DNA of 64,000 bases from Actinoplanes derwentensis (lineage in GTDB: Bacteria > Actinomycetota > Actinomycetes > Mycobacteriales > Micromonosporaceae), in contig NZ_LT629758.1 of the NCBI RefSeq assembly GCF_900104725.1, forward strand, positions 10,024,001-10,088,000. Direction: 5' to 3'. The position numbers were made by a program, and so were the translations under genes. Below, one piece after another: positions 24,887-34,553 of this stretch. How positions within the stretch are numbered: the stretch's first letter is position 1; each line of letters starts with the position of its first letter. The notes beneath the pieces were generated by a model, which made no database searches, was not told the DNA's origin, and saw only the letters and a list, made by a program, of their open reading frames with translations.

Positions 24887-27223
24887 ATGGCACGTCAGCT
24901 GGCGGTACTGCGCCGGGGACAGCAGGCGCTGCCGTGGGTCGGCGGCACTGCCGCCCTGGCAGTGATGCTCGGCGCGTGGCTCTGGTCCGGCGCGGTGGCG
25001 CGCCATGACGAAGCGACTGCCGTGGATGCCGCGCTCGCGGTCGACGTCCGGGCCGTCGAGAATGAGCTGGCCCGTTACGCGGACGTCCTCGCCGCCGGGG
25101 ATGCCACCCTCGCGGCGAGTGAGGAGCACGGCAGCGCCCTGGCCGCCGTCTCCGGTGATTTCGACCTACCGCATCGATACCCTGGTGTGCTGGCGATCCT
25201 CGTCCTCGATCGTTCCGGGACGGCCGTTGTCGTTCGCGCGGCGCATCCACGGTCCGATCGAACCTATTCGATAGGTGCCGACCTGGTGACGGTGCCGCAG
25301 GCGGCGGCAGCCTTCGCCGTCGCGACACAGGCCAGACGCCCGGCGCTGAGCGGCCCGATTCCGGGCCGTGACGGTATGGCCGACACCGTCCTGGCGATCC
25401 GTGCCATCGGTGCGGGCCGGTACGTCGGCTTGCATCTGGACCCGCAGCGATTCCTCGACGGCCTGTATGGTCGCGCCGATGTGACCGGTAAGGTGCGCAT
25501 CACCGACGTGTCCGGTCCGCCCACGCTACTGGCCGCGTCGGTGGACGACGGCCGGCCCTCGGTGCGGACTGCCGAGGTGGCAGCGTACGGCCGGCGCTGG
25601 CAGGTCGGCTACACCCCGATGGGCGCTGCCGGCGGCTCGGGTGAGCGGACCTATCGGGCGTTGCTGCTCACCGTCACCGGTCTGCTGTGCCTGGTCCTGC
25701 TGGCCACCGTCGTCGGCCAGGCACGGTCCCGGCGCCGTGCGGTGGGATTGGCCGAACAGCTGTCGGAGAGCGAGGCCCGCCGCAACCGTCTGATCGACAC
25801 CTCGCCGATACCGATCCTCGAGGTCGGCCCCGGCGGGAACGTCGAGTACGAGAACGCGGCAGCCGCCCGACTGCTCGGCCACCCGCCAGGCGCGATCCTC
25901 GGCGGTCCGCTGAACCTGATGGTGCACCGTGACGACGACGGGCCCGGCCCGCTCAGCGTCACCGAGGACCTCGACGGCGAGCCGATGACCATCGAGACCG
26001 CCGCCGGACCCCGCTGGGTCATCGCCTACTGCACCGACACCTTCCGCGGCCGGGGTCGGTTGCTGTTGCTGTCCGACGAAACCCAACGCCACGAACTGCA
26101 GGAACAACTGGCACAAGCACACCGGATGGAAGCCCTGGGCCGGCTCGCCGCCCGGATCGCGCACGACTTCAACAACCTGCTCACCCCCATCGGCGGCTAC
26201 CTCGACCTGGTCCTCACCGGCGGAAACGAACTCGCCGACGACGACCGCGACGCCCTCACCGAGTGCCTGCGTGCCACCGGGCGGGCCGCCGCCCTCGTCG
26301 ACCAGATCCTCGCCATCAGCCGTCAGCAGCACCACAGCACCGACACGGTTACCGACGTCGCCGCCGCGGTGGCGTCGATGAGCGGACTGTTGCGGCGCAT
26401 CACCGGCCCGGACCGTCGGCTCGAGATCAGTCTGCCGCGGGAGGGAACCGGGCGTCCGTACGCGGCGATCGAACCCACGGCGCTCGAGCAGGTCCTGGTC
26501 AATCTGGTCACCAACGCCCGTGATGCCACCCCCACCGGGGGCCGGATCACGGTCGCCGTGACGGTCGGCGAACGTGTGCTGGTCAGCGTCACCGACACCG
26601 GCACCGGAATGGACGCCGAGACCCTCGGCCGGGTCTTCGACCCGTTCTTCTCCACCAAACGCGACCACGGTGGCACCGGCCTCGGACTGGCCACCGTGCA
26701 CGCCATCGCCGACGGCGCGGGAGCCCAGATCAGCGTCGAGAGCACCCCCGGACAGGGCACCGTCCTCACTCTCGCTCTCGACCTCCACGACGCCCCGCCG
26801 TCCAGTCTCGTCGCCGAGCCGGCCGCGGCCAGCCCACCGGCCAGGGCCGAGCACCAGACCGTTCTGGTGGTCGAGGACGACCCGCAGGTCCGTCAACTGA
26901 CCCAGCGCATCCTGCAGCGGCAGGGCTACCGGGTGCTGGCGTGCGGATCCGCCGAGGAAGCCGAGAAACGCTACATCGACCAGCGATTCACGATCTCGAT
27001 CCTGCTGACCGACGTGATGCTGCCCGGCATGAGCGGCCCGGAACTCGCCCGCGCCATCGCCCGGCTCGACCCGGGCCTTCCGACCGTCTTCATGTCGGGA
27101 TATTCCGACGGTGAACTCACCGACCAGGGACAGGTTCCCGCCGGCACCACCCTGCTGACCAAACCGTTCTCCGCCGCTGACCTGACCCGGATCGTCGCGG
27201 AGGCACTCGCCGATGCCCCATGA
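24887..27223 (+). CDS. Hybrid sensor histidine kinase with extracytoplasmic sensor, PAS and receiver domains
   Basis: 778 residues. Membrane helix at ~20-42, a CHASE-like extracytoplasmic domain of ~210 residues, second helix at ~258-280, a PAS domain at ~295-400, a HisKA domain with His426 in ARIAHDFNNLLTPI, an HATPase domain (LVNLVTNARDAT, DTGTGMD, TGLGLATVH) and a C-terminal receiver with Asp709 (LLTDVMLPGMSG) and Lys in LLTKPFS. HDFNN-type HisKA is common in kinases with attached receivers. Its stop region overlaps the start of a solute-binding lipoprotein by 11 nt, so the two are made together and the binding protein may present a ligand to the sensor. Confidence 0.92.
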   Translation: MARQLAVLRRGQQALPWVGGTAALAVMLGAWLWSGAVARHDEATAVDAALAVDVRAVENELARYADVLAAGDATLAASEEHGSALAAVSGDFDLPHRYPGVLAILVLDRSGTAVVVRAAHPRSDRTYSIGADLVTVPQAAAAFAVATQARRPALSGPIPGRDGMADTVLAIRAIGAGRYVGLHLDPQRFLDGLYGRADVTGKVRITDVSGPPTLLAASVDDGRPSVRTAEVAAYGRRWQVGYTPMGAAGGSGERTYRALLLTVTGLLCLVLLATVVGQARSRRRAVGLAEQLSESEARRNRLIDTSPIPILEVGPGGNVEYENAAAARLLGHPPGAILGGPLNLMVHRDDDGPGPLSVTEDLDGEPMTIETAAGPRWVIAYCTDTFRGRGRLLLLSDETQRHELQEQLAQAHRMEALGRLAARIAHDFNNLLTPIGGYLDLVLTGGNELADDDRDALTECLRATGRAAALVDQILAISRQQHHSTDTVTDVAAAVASMSGLLRRITGPDRRLEISLPREGTGRPYAAIEPTALEQVLVNLVTNARDATPTGGRITVAVTVGERVLVSVTDTGTGMDAETLGRVFDPFFSTKRDHGGTGLGLATVHAIADGAGAQISVESTPGQGTVLTLALDLHDAPPSSLVAEPAAASPPARAEHQTVLVVEDDPQVRQLTQRILQRQGYRVLACGSAEEAEKRYIDQRFTISILLTDVMLPGMSGPELARAIARLDPGLPTVFMSGYSDGELTDQGQVPAGTTLLTKPFSAADLTRIVAEALADAP

Positions 27224-28118
27224 GCCGCGCCCTGATCCCGCGCCGCCGACACCGTGGACACGCCGCCGCGTCCTCGGCACCACCGCCCTGGTGTCCGCCA
27301 CGCTGTTGTCCGGTTGTCCTCGCCACGACGAGCCCGTACCAGGCGACGCCCTCGCCCGGCTGCGCCGGACAGGAGTAGCCCGCCTGGCCGTCGCCGGTGA
27401 GGAACCCTTCGGCTTCGTCGACGCCGACGGCGAACTCACCGGCGCGATGCCGCAGATCGCACGGCAGGTCCTCGCCGCGATCGGCGTCGCGCGCATCGAA
27501 CCGCTGGTGATCAGTTTCGACAGTCTCATCGACGCCGTCCTGTCCGGCAGCGCCGACATCGTCGCCGCCGGCATGTCCATCACCGCCCCGCGTTGTACCC
27601 GGGTGGCCTTCACCCGGCCGGACTTCCTGCTACCCCAAGCGCTCGGCGTCCGCGGTGGCAACCCTCTGGGCCTGACCGACTACGACTCCATCGCCGCTCA
27701 GCCCGGCATCAGGCTCGGGGTCCTCGCCGGTGCCGTGGAGACCGGTTACGCAACCGCAGCGGGCATACCCGCCGAACGGATCATCGCCTTCACCGGCCCC
27801 GACCAACTCACCACCGCCGTGATAGCCGGCGACATCGACGCCTTCGCCCTGACCAGTCTCTCGGTCCGCCGGCTGGTGGCCACCGCCGCACCCGCAGCCC
27901 TCGACGTCACGCCCAGTTTCACACCCGTCGTCGACGGCACACCCAGACTCGAACGCGGCGCCATGGCCTTCCATCCCGAAGCCGGCGACCTCATCGACGC
28001 CTACGCTGCCGCGGCCGCCGATCTGCGCCGTTCCGGTGCCATCACCCGCATCCTGCGCGTTTGGGGATACGAGGATCAAGAGATCGCCGACGACACCGAG
28101 AAGGGCTGCTCACCGTGA
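27213..28118 (+). CDS. Solute-binding lipoprotein, EhuB/family-3 type
   Basis: 301 residues. Arg-Arg-containing signal and lipobox (RRRVLGTTALVSATLLSGC), then a family-3 periplasmic binding fold. GEEPFGFVDADGELTGAMPQ and DIVAAGMSITAPRCTRVAF resemble ectoine/hydroxyectoine-binding EhuB. No permease or ATPase gene is near; instead the gene overlaps a hybrid histidine kinase. It may therefore work as a ligand-presenting sensor subunit rather than in transport (inference). Ligand unproven. Confidence 0.83.
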   Translation: MPHEPRPDPAPPTPWTRRRVLGTTALVSATLLSGCPRHDEPVPGDALARLRRTGVARLAVAGEEPFGFVDADGELTGAMPQIARQVLAAIGVARIEPLVISFDSLIDAVLSGSADIVAAGMSITAPRCTRVAFTRPDFLLPQALGVRGGNPLGLTDYDSIAAQPGIRLGVLAGAVETGYATAAGIPAERIIAFTGPDQLTTAVIAGDIDAFALTSLSVRRLVATAAPAALDVTPSFTPVVDGTPRLERGAMAFHPEAGDLIDAYAAAAADLRRSGAITRILRVWGYEDQEIADDTEKGCSP

Positions 28119-28529
28119 GCACATACCGCACGAGGGACCACTTCCGGGCCTCGCGGCGCTGCTCGGCGCTGATCGTTTTCCGCGACGTGTGCAGAGCGGA
28201 TCACCGCCGGGACTGTAAAAAGTTGACAGTCCCTCACCGCCGGCAACGGCTGCAAGGCGTGTCGGCGAGTCGCCCACTGCCCGGGGCAGGCATGGGTGGG
28301 TTGGACCGGCACATCGTCGGAGATTGTCCCGCGTGAAGGCGGGGCGCGGGCCATCTCTGGCGGTTGTGGTCCGGGAGTGGCCTTAGAGGTGACAGCCTGA
28401 TCACCTCATGCCGGTGAGGTCGCCAACTGTTTCAGAGTGCCGGGTTGGTTGCCGTTCTGCCTTCGACGGTGCCGGCGGTCGCTGGGGCTCCGCGAGGGGC
28501 GAGTCATCGTGGCAGGGGAGGAAATCTTG
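28119..28529. other. Gap of 411 bp, possible promoter region
   Basis: Between the binding-protein gene and the receiver gene. No open frame looks real. TTGACA at ~28222 could be a -35 element but no matching -10 is seen at the right distance. Confidence 0.35.
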
Positions 28530-28988
28530 GTGAATCAGAACCTGGTCGTGATCGCTGAAGATGATCGTGAGGTTCGTGACGTATTGTCCTTCGCGGTCGA
28601 GTCGGCGGGCCACCGGGCGATCGGTGTGCGAGACGGGCGAACCGCGTTACGGGTTCTTCTGGTCGCGCGGCCGGTTGCCTTGATCACGGATGTGCTGAAG
28701 CCCGATATGAACGGTTTGGAACTGTGCCGTCTGGCGCGTGACAGCGGTGACGGGCGGACCGCGATCCTGATGGTGTCGGCCAATGCCCATCAGCATGACA
28801 TGCGGGCGGGGCTGCGTGCCGGTGCCGACAGATACCTGACCAAACCGGTCATATCCCAGCAGTTGGTCGCTGAGATGCGTGACGTGATCACCGCGAGAGG
28901 CACCGTCGCGGCGATTACCGCGCCGAACGGGGCGGCCGGTATCGGAGACAATCCGCGGGGGCTTGAAGGCGCTCCTTCTGCCGGGTAA
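28530..28988 (+). CDS. Stand-alone response regulator receiver
   Basis: 152 residues. Start at GTG 28530, chosen for the GGGGAGGAAA ribosome site 6 nt away; GTG 28509 in the same frame is possible. CheY-like receiver with the acidic pair (AEDDREV), phosphoacceptor Asp54 (LITDVLKPDMNG), Ser/Thr (LMVSANAHQ) and Lys (YLTKPVI). No output domain, only an Ala/Gly-rich tail. It lies just upstream of a MASE1 histidine kinase and would pass or sink phosphate from one of the two kinases nearby. Confidence 0.88.
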   Translation: MNQNLVVIAEDDREVRDVLSFAVESAGHRAIGVRDGRTALRVLLVARPVALITDVLKPDMNGLELCRLARDSGDGRTAILMVSANAHQHDMRAGLRAGADRYLTKPVISQQLVAEMRDVITARGTVAAITAPNGAAGIGDNPRGLEGAPSAG

Positions 28989-29106
28989 AGCAGTTTGGTG
29001 CATCGCCTGGGCTGCTGTGGGACGCGTTGTCGTAGACGGGGTCATTTGCTCGGAGGCTTGCTCCGAACCGGGTGAGTTCATGTCGCTGGCGTGCTCGGAG
29101 GTCGAG

Positions 29107-31608
29107 ATGACGGTCGGCAGGTCGTTGACGCGCACGGCTCTGTTCGCGCTGTGGTATGCGTTGGCCGCCGTGGCCGGGCGGATGACGGTCATGGACGGCA
29201 CGAATTTGAGCATGGTGTGGCCCGCGGCCGGGGTTCTGGTGCTGTGGTTCTGTGCGCAGCGGCGCGCCCGCGTGCGGTGGGCGGATGCCGCCGCGCTGGT
29301 GGCTGTCACGGTCATGGTCAATCTGGCGACCGGGGCCGACGGTCGGCTCGTGGTGGTGTTCGTGGCGGCCAACCTGGCGCAGATCACGGTGTTCATGTGG
29401 CTGTTTCGCCTCTGGCAGCCGACGCTGTGGGGCGCAGGGGGGCAACAGGTGCTGAGCCGGTTGCGGGATCTGTGGGTGCTGCTGGGCGCTGCCCTGGCCA
29501 GCACCAGTGCGGGCACCGCGATCGGCGTCACCGGTTTGTGGCTGATCAACGGACCTGTCGGGTGGCAGCCGGGTGCGGTGTGGCTGGCCCGCAACACCAC
29601 CGCTGTCCTGCTGATCGGCGCTGTCGGGCTTCGTGTCGGCTACGCCTGGCACACCCGGCCCTCCGCCGGAACGTGGTCCGGTGCCGTGCGGTGGGCCCGC
29701 GCGGCGTGGCAGGACGCCGGCCGGTGGCGAGTGGCCGAGTACACGGCGATGCTCGCCTGTTCGGCGGCGGCGTGCGGGTTCGCGTTCGCCGTGGTCCACG
29801 GTCTGCCGGTGGCGTTCGCGTTGATCGCGGTCACGGTATGGGTGGCGCTGCGTACGCCGACCACCTTCGTGGTCTGCCACGATCTGGTGGTGGGCGCCGC
29901 TGCGGTGTTGTTCACCCTGTCCGGGACGGGCTCGTTCGCCGCAATCGGCGATCACGCGAGCCGGGCTCTGGTCGTGCAGGTGTTCGCCGGCATGGTCGCC
30001 GTGATCGGATTGGCGCTGGCCTTGGGCCGCGACGAACGCCGCACACTGATGACACAACTGGCCGCGGAGAAAGAGGAAGCAGCACTACGCGCCGCCACGA
30101 ACCGGGCGATCATCGACTCGATGGCCGACGGGCTGGCCGTGATCGACGCCGACGGGCGGGTGCTGGTGCGTAACGCGGCAGCCGTCCGGTTGCTCGGTGG
30201 CCGGACCAGCCCCGGCGATCAGGTCACCGACGCCTCCTACTACGGCCTGTTCCATCCCGACGGCAGCCCGATGGCCAACCACGAAACCGCCTACGCCCGG
30301 ATCATCGCCGGCGAGGAGCACGCCGTCGGCGAGATGCTCGTACGCAACCCGGAGGTCCCCGACGGCCGGATCGTGACGGTGACCGGCACCCGCCTGACCG
30401 ACGACCACGGCGCCGTGCGCGCCGTGATGCTGGTGCGCGACGTCACCGTCGAGCGCCGCCACCGCGACCAGTTGCGCCGGGCCCGCGACGCCCTGCAGCA
30501 ACAGCAGGCTTATCTGACCCAGGTTCTCGACGCCATTGACGTCACCGTCATCACCTGTGACACCGTCGGCGCCATCGTGCACGCCAATCGCAGCGCCCGC
30601 CAGGACCTGCCGGATGCCGCCACGGCAGGGCAGGTCGGTACGGCCCTTACCGGTGGCACTGCGATGACTGCCGAAGACACCCCACTGATGCGGGCCCTGC
30701 GCGGCGAGCACGTCGACGCCATGGCGGCCGAGATCCGCCTGCCCGACGGCAGCACCAGAGCGCTGTTGGTGCATGCCCGCCCGCTGACCGATGCCACCGG
30801 CGCCCTGATCGGCGCGGTCACCGCCGCTCACGACGTCACCGCACTGCGCGAACGTGAGGCCGACCTGCTGGCCTTCGCCGGTGTCGCCGCCCACGATCTG
30901 AGCGCACCCCTCGCCTCGGTGGCCGGCTACGCCGAGATCCTCGAAGACGAACTGCCCGCCGACACCGACCCGAACGTGTACGAGGTGCTGGAACGCATCA
31001 GCGGCGGCGTGGACCGGATGCGGCGGCTCATCGATGATCTGCTCGCCTACGCCACCGCCCGCGACGCGGCCCTGAAACTTCAGGCAGTCGATCTCGCCGT
31101 GATCGTCGCCGAGGTGATCGCCGAACGCACGGCCCATCTACGCGCCACCACTCGCGACGGCCCTCCGGTGCTGTTTCCCGACATCTACACCGGACCGCTG
31201 CCGGCCGTGCACGCCGACCCGGCCATGATCCGCCAACTGTTCGACAATCTGATCGGCAACGCCCTCAAATACACGCTGCCCGGCCAACCCGCCCGCATCG
31301 ACATCTCCGCCCACCGACGCGCCGGCGACACCCACCACCGCATCGTGATCGCCGACCGGGGCATCGGCATCCCCGACGCCGAGAAGCCCCACGTGTTCAC
31401 CTCGTTCCGCCGCGCCGGCAACCACGGCAACCGGCCCGGCACCGGCCTCGGCCTGGCCATCTGCCAGCGCATCGTCGACCGCCACCACGGCACCATCGCC
31501 GCCGGCGACAACCCAGGCGGCGGCACCCGCATCCACATCACCCTGCCCGCCGCCGATCAGCCCCACACCGCAACGGCATCCGACCTGTCCGACGCAGGCC
31601 GACACTGA
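29107..31608 (+). CDS. MASE1-type membrane sensor histidine kinase with PAS domains
   Basis: 833 residues from ATG 29107, with GGAGG 7 nt upstream. The first ~310 residues are a MASE1-like sensor of about eight membrane helices (FALWYALAAVAGRMT, NLSMVWPAAGVLVLW). Two PAS domains follow (~335-460 and ~475-585), then HisKA with His596 (AGVAAHDLSAPLASVAGYAE) and HATPase (FDNLIGNALKYT, DRGIGIP, GTGLGLAICQRIV). No attached receiver, so the upstream stand-alone receiver is the likely partner. The signal is unknown. Confidence 0.9.
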   Translation: MTVGRSLTRTALFALWYALAAVAGRMTVMDGTNLSMVWPAAGVLVLWFCAQRRARVRWADAAALVAVTVMVNLATGADGRLVVVFVAANLAQITVFMWLFRLWQPTLWGAGGQQVLSRLRDLWVLLGAALASTSAGTAIGVTGLWLINGPVGWQPGAVWLARNTTAVLLIGAVGLRVGYAWHTRPSAGTWSGAVRWARAAWQDAGRWRVAEYTAMLACSAAACGFAFAVVHGLPVAFALIAVTVWVALRTPTTFVVCHDLVVGAAAVLFTLSGTGSFAAIGDHASRALVVQVFAGMVAVIGLALALGRDERRTLMTQLAAEKEEAALRAATNRAIIDSMADGLAVIDADGRVLVRNAAAVRLLGGRTSPGDQVTDASYYGLFHPDGSPMANHETAYARIIAGEEHAVGEMLVRNPEVPDGRIVTVTGTRLTDDHGAVRAVMLVRDVTVERRHRDQLRRARDALQQQQAYLTQVLDAIDVTVITCDTVGAIVHANRSARQDLPDAATAGQVGTALTGGTAMTAEDTPLMRALRGEHVDAMAAEIRLPDGSTRALLVHARPLTDATGALIGAVTAAHDVTALREREADLLAFAGVAAHDLSAPLASVAGYAEILEDELPADTDPNVYEVLERISGGVDRMRRLIDDLLAYATARDAALKLQAVDLAVIVAEVIAERTAHLRATTRDGPPVLFPDIYTGPLPAVHADPAMIRQLFDNLIGNALKYTLPGQPARIDISAHRRAGDTHHRIVIADRGIGIPDAEKPHVFTSFRRAGNHGNRPGTGLGLAICQRIVDRHHGTIAAGDNPGGGTRIHITLPAADQPHTATASDLSDAGRH

Positions 31609-31961
31609 ACGGCCGGCAATCCCGTAACGACAGGCCGGTCGAACGACCGACGCGTGGATCATCCTGCTATCTCGAACAGGCTGACGTGGTGCTGGCACTG
31701 CCGACGGCGCAACACCTGACCGACCAGGGCCAGTGGCAGCAGGAACGCCACCCATCAGGACCTCAACGGCCCCGCACCCGCCGCACGCCGGGATCCGGCC
31801 CGGCGCGACCTTCGGATGTCTTGTCACGAGGGTGGGCGGACGACGCGGACCCGCACTCCGAGATCGCCGGCCGGATCCGATGGCTGGGCGGTGTGCCCGG
31901 CCCGCGAGCGCCCTGGCTTTCGTTGAGAGCCCCGCAGCGTACGGCCCGGAGCTACGGGGGT
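31609..31961. other. Convergent gap of 353 bp
   Basis: Lies between the 3' ends of the histidine kinase and the methyltransferase gene. No gene and no clear terminator with a T-run found. Confidence 0.35.
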
Positions 31962-32798
31962 TCAGCGTTTGCGGGCGAGGCCGGCCCAGTAGTAGGCGGC
32001 GTTCGGGTCGGCGGGGGGATCGCCGTCGGGCTGCCAGGCCATGACCGGCACCAGGCCCGGGTCGACCAACTCCCAGTCGGCGAAGAAACGCCGCACGTCG
32101 GCGTGATCGCGGGGGACCAGGGTCATGCCGGCGCCGTTGGCCGCCTGCACGATGGCGTCCATGGCCGTTGGGTCGAAGTCCTGACCGGGATGGGTGATCG
32201 CCAGGTAGCTGCCCGAGGGCAGCGCATCCAGTAGGGTCCGCACGGCCGTCCACGGGTCGTCGCTGTCGCGGGCCAGCATGAGGACCGCGATCATGAGCAG
32301 GGCGACCGGCTGGGTGAGGTCGAGGACCTGACGCAGGGCCGGGTGAGCGAGGATCTCGGCGGGCCGGGTGAAGTCCGCGTCGAGGTAGACGGTCCGTCCG
32401 GCGGGGTCGCTGACCATCAGCGCCCGGGCATGGACCAGGACCAGGGGGTCGTTGTCGACGTAGACGACCCGGCAGTCCGCAGCGATGTCCTGGGCGATCT
32501 CGTGCACGTTCGGCCGGGTCGGGATCCCGGTGCCGATGTCCAGGAACTGCCGGACACCCGCATGGGTCAGGTGGCGCACGACCCGGTGCATGAAGGCGCG
32601 GTTCTCCTGGGCCATCTGCGGGATCTTCGGGATCGCCTGTGCGAACCGCGCGCCCATCTCCCGGTCGGCGGCGAAGTTGTCCTTCCCGCCGATCCACCAG
32701 TCGTACATACGCGCCGAGTGCGGAACGCTGGTGTCCAGCCCCGCCGGTACCTGCCCGTCCTGACGGCCGGCCCCGCCGTGTGTCATGCCATGCCCCAT
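31962..32798 (-). CDS. SAM-dependent methyltransferase of the DUF574 (Methyltransf_19) family
   Basis: 278 residues. Actinobacterial family with the N-terminal signature SVPHSARMYDWWIGGKDNFA, the SAM-binding motif QFLDIGTGIPTRPNVHE and YVDNDPLVLVHARALM. Genomes of Streptomyces and Micromonosporaceae carry many copies; the acceptor is unknown. A start at 32798 or 32786 is possible. Its promoter lies in a divergent region with a perfect 60-bp palindrome. Confidence 0.9.
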   Translation of the reverse strand: MGHGMTHGGAGRQDGQVPAGLDTSVPHSARMYDWWIGGKDNFAADREMGARFAQAIPKIPQMAQENRAFMHRVVRHLTHAGVRQFLDIGTGIPTRPNVHEIAQDIAADCRVVYVDNDPLVLVHARALMVSDPAGRTVYLDADFTRPAEILAHPALRQVLDLTQPVALLMIAVLMLARDSDDPWTAVRTLLDALPSGSYLAITHPGQDFDPTAMDAIVQAANGAGMTLVPRDHADVRRFFADWELVDPGLVPVMAWQPDGDPPADPNAAYYWAGLARKR

Positions 32799-32886
32799 TC
32801 ATACCCGTCTCGTACTGTCTGACCGTGCACCCTACCGGCGGACGGCGCCGGGATGCGACCCGGACAGTGTCGTTCAGACCTCACAA

Positions 32887-32946
32887 ACCGTGACCGGCCC
32901 ACACCCGACCGGTGCCGGCACCGGTCGGGTGTGGGCCGGTCACGGT
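32887..32946. repeat. Perfect 60-bp palindrome in a divergent intergenic region
   Basis: Two exact 30-nt arms meet with no loop at 32916/32917; the left arm begins ACCGTGACCGGCCCACACCC. A partial third copy of the right arm (CGGTCGGGTGTGGGC) follows directly from 32943. It sits 89 bp upstream of the methyltransferase start and 224 bp upstream of the DUF4360 gene, so it is not at a gene end and is not an ordinary terminator. Confidence 0.9.
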
Positions 32947-33169
32947 CGGGTGTGGGCTGTTCGGCCGGGAGTTCACCGCCGAACAACGCCCGCTCCCTCG
33001 ACCGTCAGGCTCCTAAAAACCTCTTTAACACTCGTAAGCATTAAAAAGCCACGAAAGCTGCATTGAGCGCATCAGGCATGACGGCGTACGTTTCGGCGGC
33101 AGTCAGGCCCCGACCCGACCGGGGTCGACCAGACGGCAGCACGTTCAACGACCAAAGGGGATCCCTGTC

Positions 33170-33826
33170 ATGCGCAACGGCCGCAAAGCACTCACCGCCA
33201 CCGTGGCCCTGCTCGCCTCCCTCGCGGGAGTCGCTACAGCCCTGTCGGCGACCGCGTCCACCACGCCGACACCGCCGCCGCAGAACAGCATGGTCATCGA
33301 CGTGGTCTCGGCCAACGGCTCCGGCTGCCCGCTGGGCACCGCCGCGGTGACGGTGTCCCCGGACAGCAAGGCCTTCACCGTCAGCTACAGCGAATTCACC
33401 GCCCAGGTCGGCGCCGACGCCGCCGCGACCGCATTCCGCAAGAACTGCCAGCTCGGCCTGAACGTCAACGTCCCCCAAGGCTACACCTACGCCATCGCCC
33501 GCGTAGACTACCGCGGCTTCGCCCACCTGGAACCCGGCGCCAAGGCCACCCAGTCGTCGGTCTACTACTTCCAGGGCGAACCCAACACCGGCAAGACCAA
33601 ACGCTCCTTCGCCGGCCCCCTCGACGGCGACTGGCAGCGCACCGACACCTTCGGCGTCGGATCCCTATCGTTCCTGCCCTGCGGCGAGAAGCGCTACCTC
33701 AACATCAACACCGAACTGCGGGTCAACGCCGGCCGGTCCGACAAACGCAAAGCCAGCTTCCTGACCATGGACTCCACCGACGGCAACCTCGACACCGTCT
33801 ACCACGTCGCCTGGAAACGCTGCTGA
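33170..33826 (+). CDS. Secreted DUF4360 protein
   Basis: 218 residues, ATG with a weak ribosome site. Signal peptide RNGRKALTATVALLASLAG with cleavage near ATA-LSA. The mature part has the DUF4360 pattern: NGSGCPLGTAAVTVSPDSKAF, FTVSYSEFTAQVG, RKNCQLGLNVNVPQG and four Cys that probably form disulfides. A secreted beta-sandwich protein of unknown role, common in actinomycetes. Upstream is an AT-richer stretch (33000-33060). Confidence 0.87.
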   Translation: MRNGRKALTATVALLASLAGVATALSATASTTPTPPPQNSMVIDVVSANGSGCPLGTAAVTVSPDSKAFTVSYSEFTAQVGADAAATAFRKNCQLGLNVNVPQGYTYAIARVDYRGFAHLEPGAKATQSSVYYFQGEPNTGKTKRSFAGPLDGDWQRTDTFGVGSLSFLPCGEKRYLNINTELRVNAGRSDKRKASFLTMDSTDGNLDTVYHVAWKRC

Positions 33827-34179
33827 CCCAATCGGCCCGTGGCGCGGTTCCCGGTGCGGCCCGCGTCACGAGCCGGCCCATCCTGCGGCCCTTGTCCGGG
33901 CCGGCGGCTCAAATCCGGATACACAACTTGGAGGCGTGCTTCAGGCTCGTCCGTCAGTGTGTGCCCGTACAGTACGGGTTCCGGCCTGATCGTCGGCCCA
34001 TACCTACGGTGATCATCGAGTCGCGATGGTGCACTGCGTTCGGTATATCGCTTTCGTCGAGCTTGTCGAGGTCAGTCTTGGCTTCCTTGGACATCACCCG
34101 CATCGTTCGTAGATGACACCACCCGCATGGATCTCATCGGTGAGATATGCGGCCCTGACGTGTTGGCGCCCCAAGCGGC

Positions 34180-34545
34180 GATCGTCGATGTAATATCAGA
34201 GAGCCCCCGGACGAGCTGGTCATCGATCTTGACGTGGTTGTCCTTCTCAGCGCAGACGGGCACGGGTTTCTGGCTATGGAGCCGCTGTCCGACTACGGCA
34301 TCACATATCGTGTCGTCAACGCACACGGTCGGGTCCTCGACACCTCACGTCGACCTCGGCCTCGATCGCGAGGACCCGCTGGGCGACCTTCCTTTCAGGT
34401 TCACGTTGCCAAGGGCATCGCCGTGGCGCGGTTTCCGGCGGGGTGCGGGGTGGTAATTCCGGCCCGGCCGTCGACAGCCGGCCGGAGACACCGCGAAGTG
34501 CCGGGCAATGCGGGTGACCGGTCGAACTCTCGGAGGCCGGAGTAG
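34180..34545 (-). pseudogene. Decayed copy of the coiled-coil protein / serine recombinase pair
   Basis: On the minus strand the order matches 8384-9012. A recombinase HTH remnant (VTRIARHFAVS, ~34476-34545) is followed by broken coiled-coil coding sequence in shifted frames (VAQRVLAIEAEVDV against LAQRVAALEAEVSVL at 8384-8713). Neither part has a usable start. The rest of the 727-bp gap (33827-34553) has no gene I can support; a small minus-strand frame at 34072-34326 is probably part of the same relic. Confidence 0.55.
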
Positions 34546-34553
34546 GTGAGGCA

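Noticed and set aside
32887..32946. 60-bp palindrome as an ordinary transcription terminator
   Set aside because: It lies upstream of both flanking genes and has no T-run, so a terminator for either gene does not fit.
34072..34326. 84-codon minus-strand frame
   Set aside because: Lies within the decayed coiled-coil/recombinase relic and has no ribosome site or known similarity.
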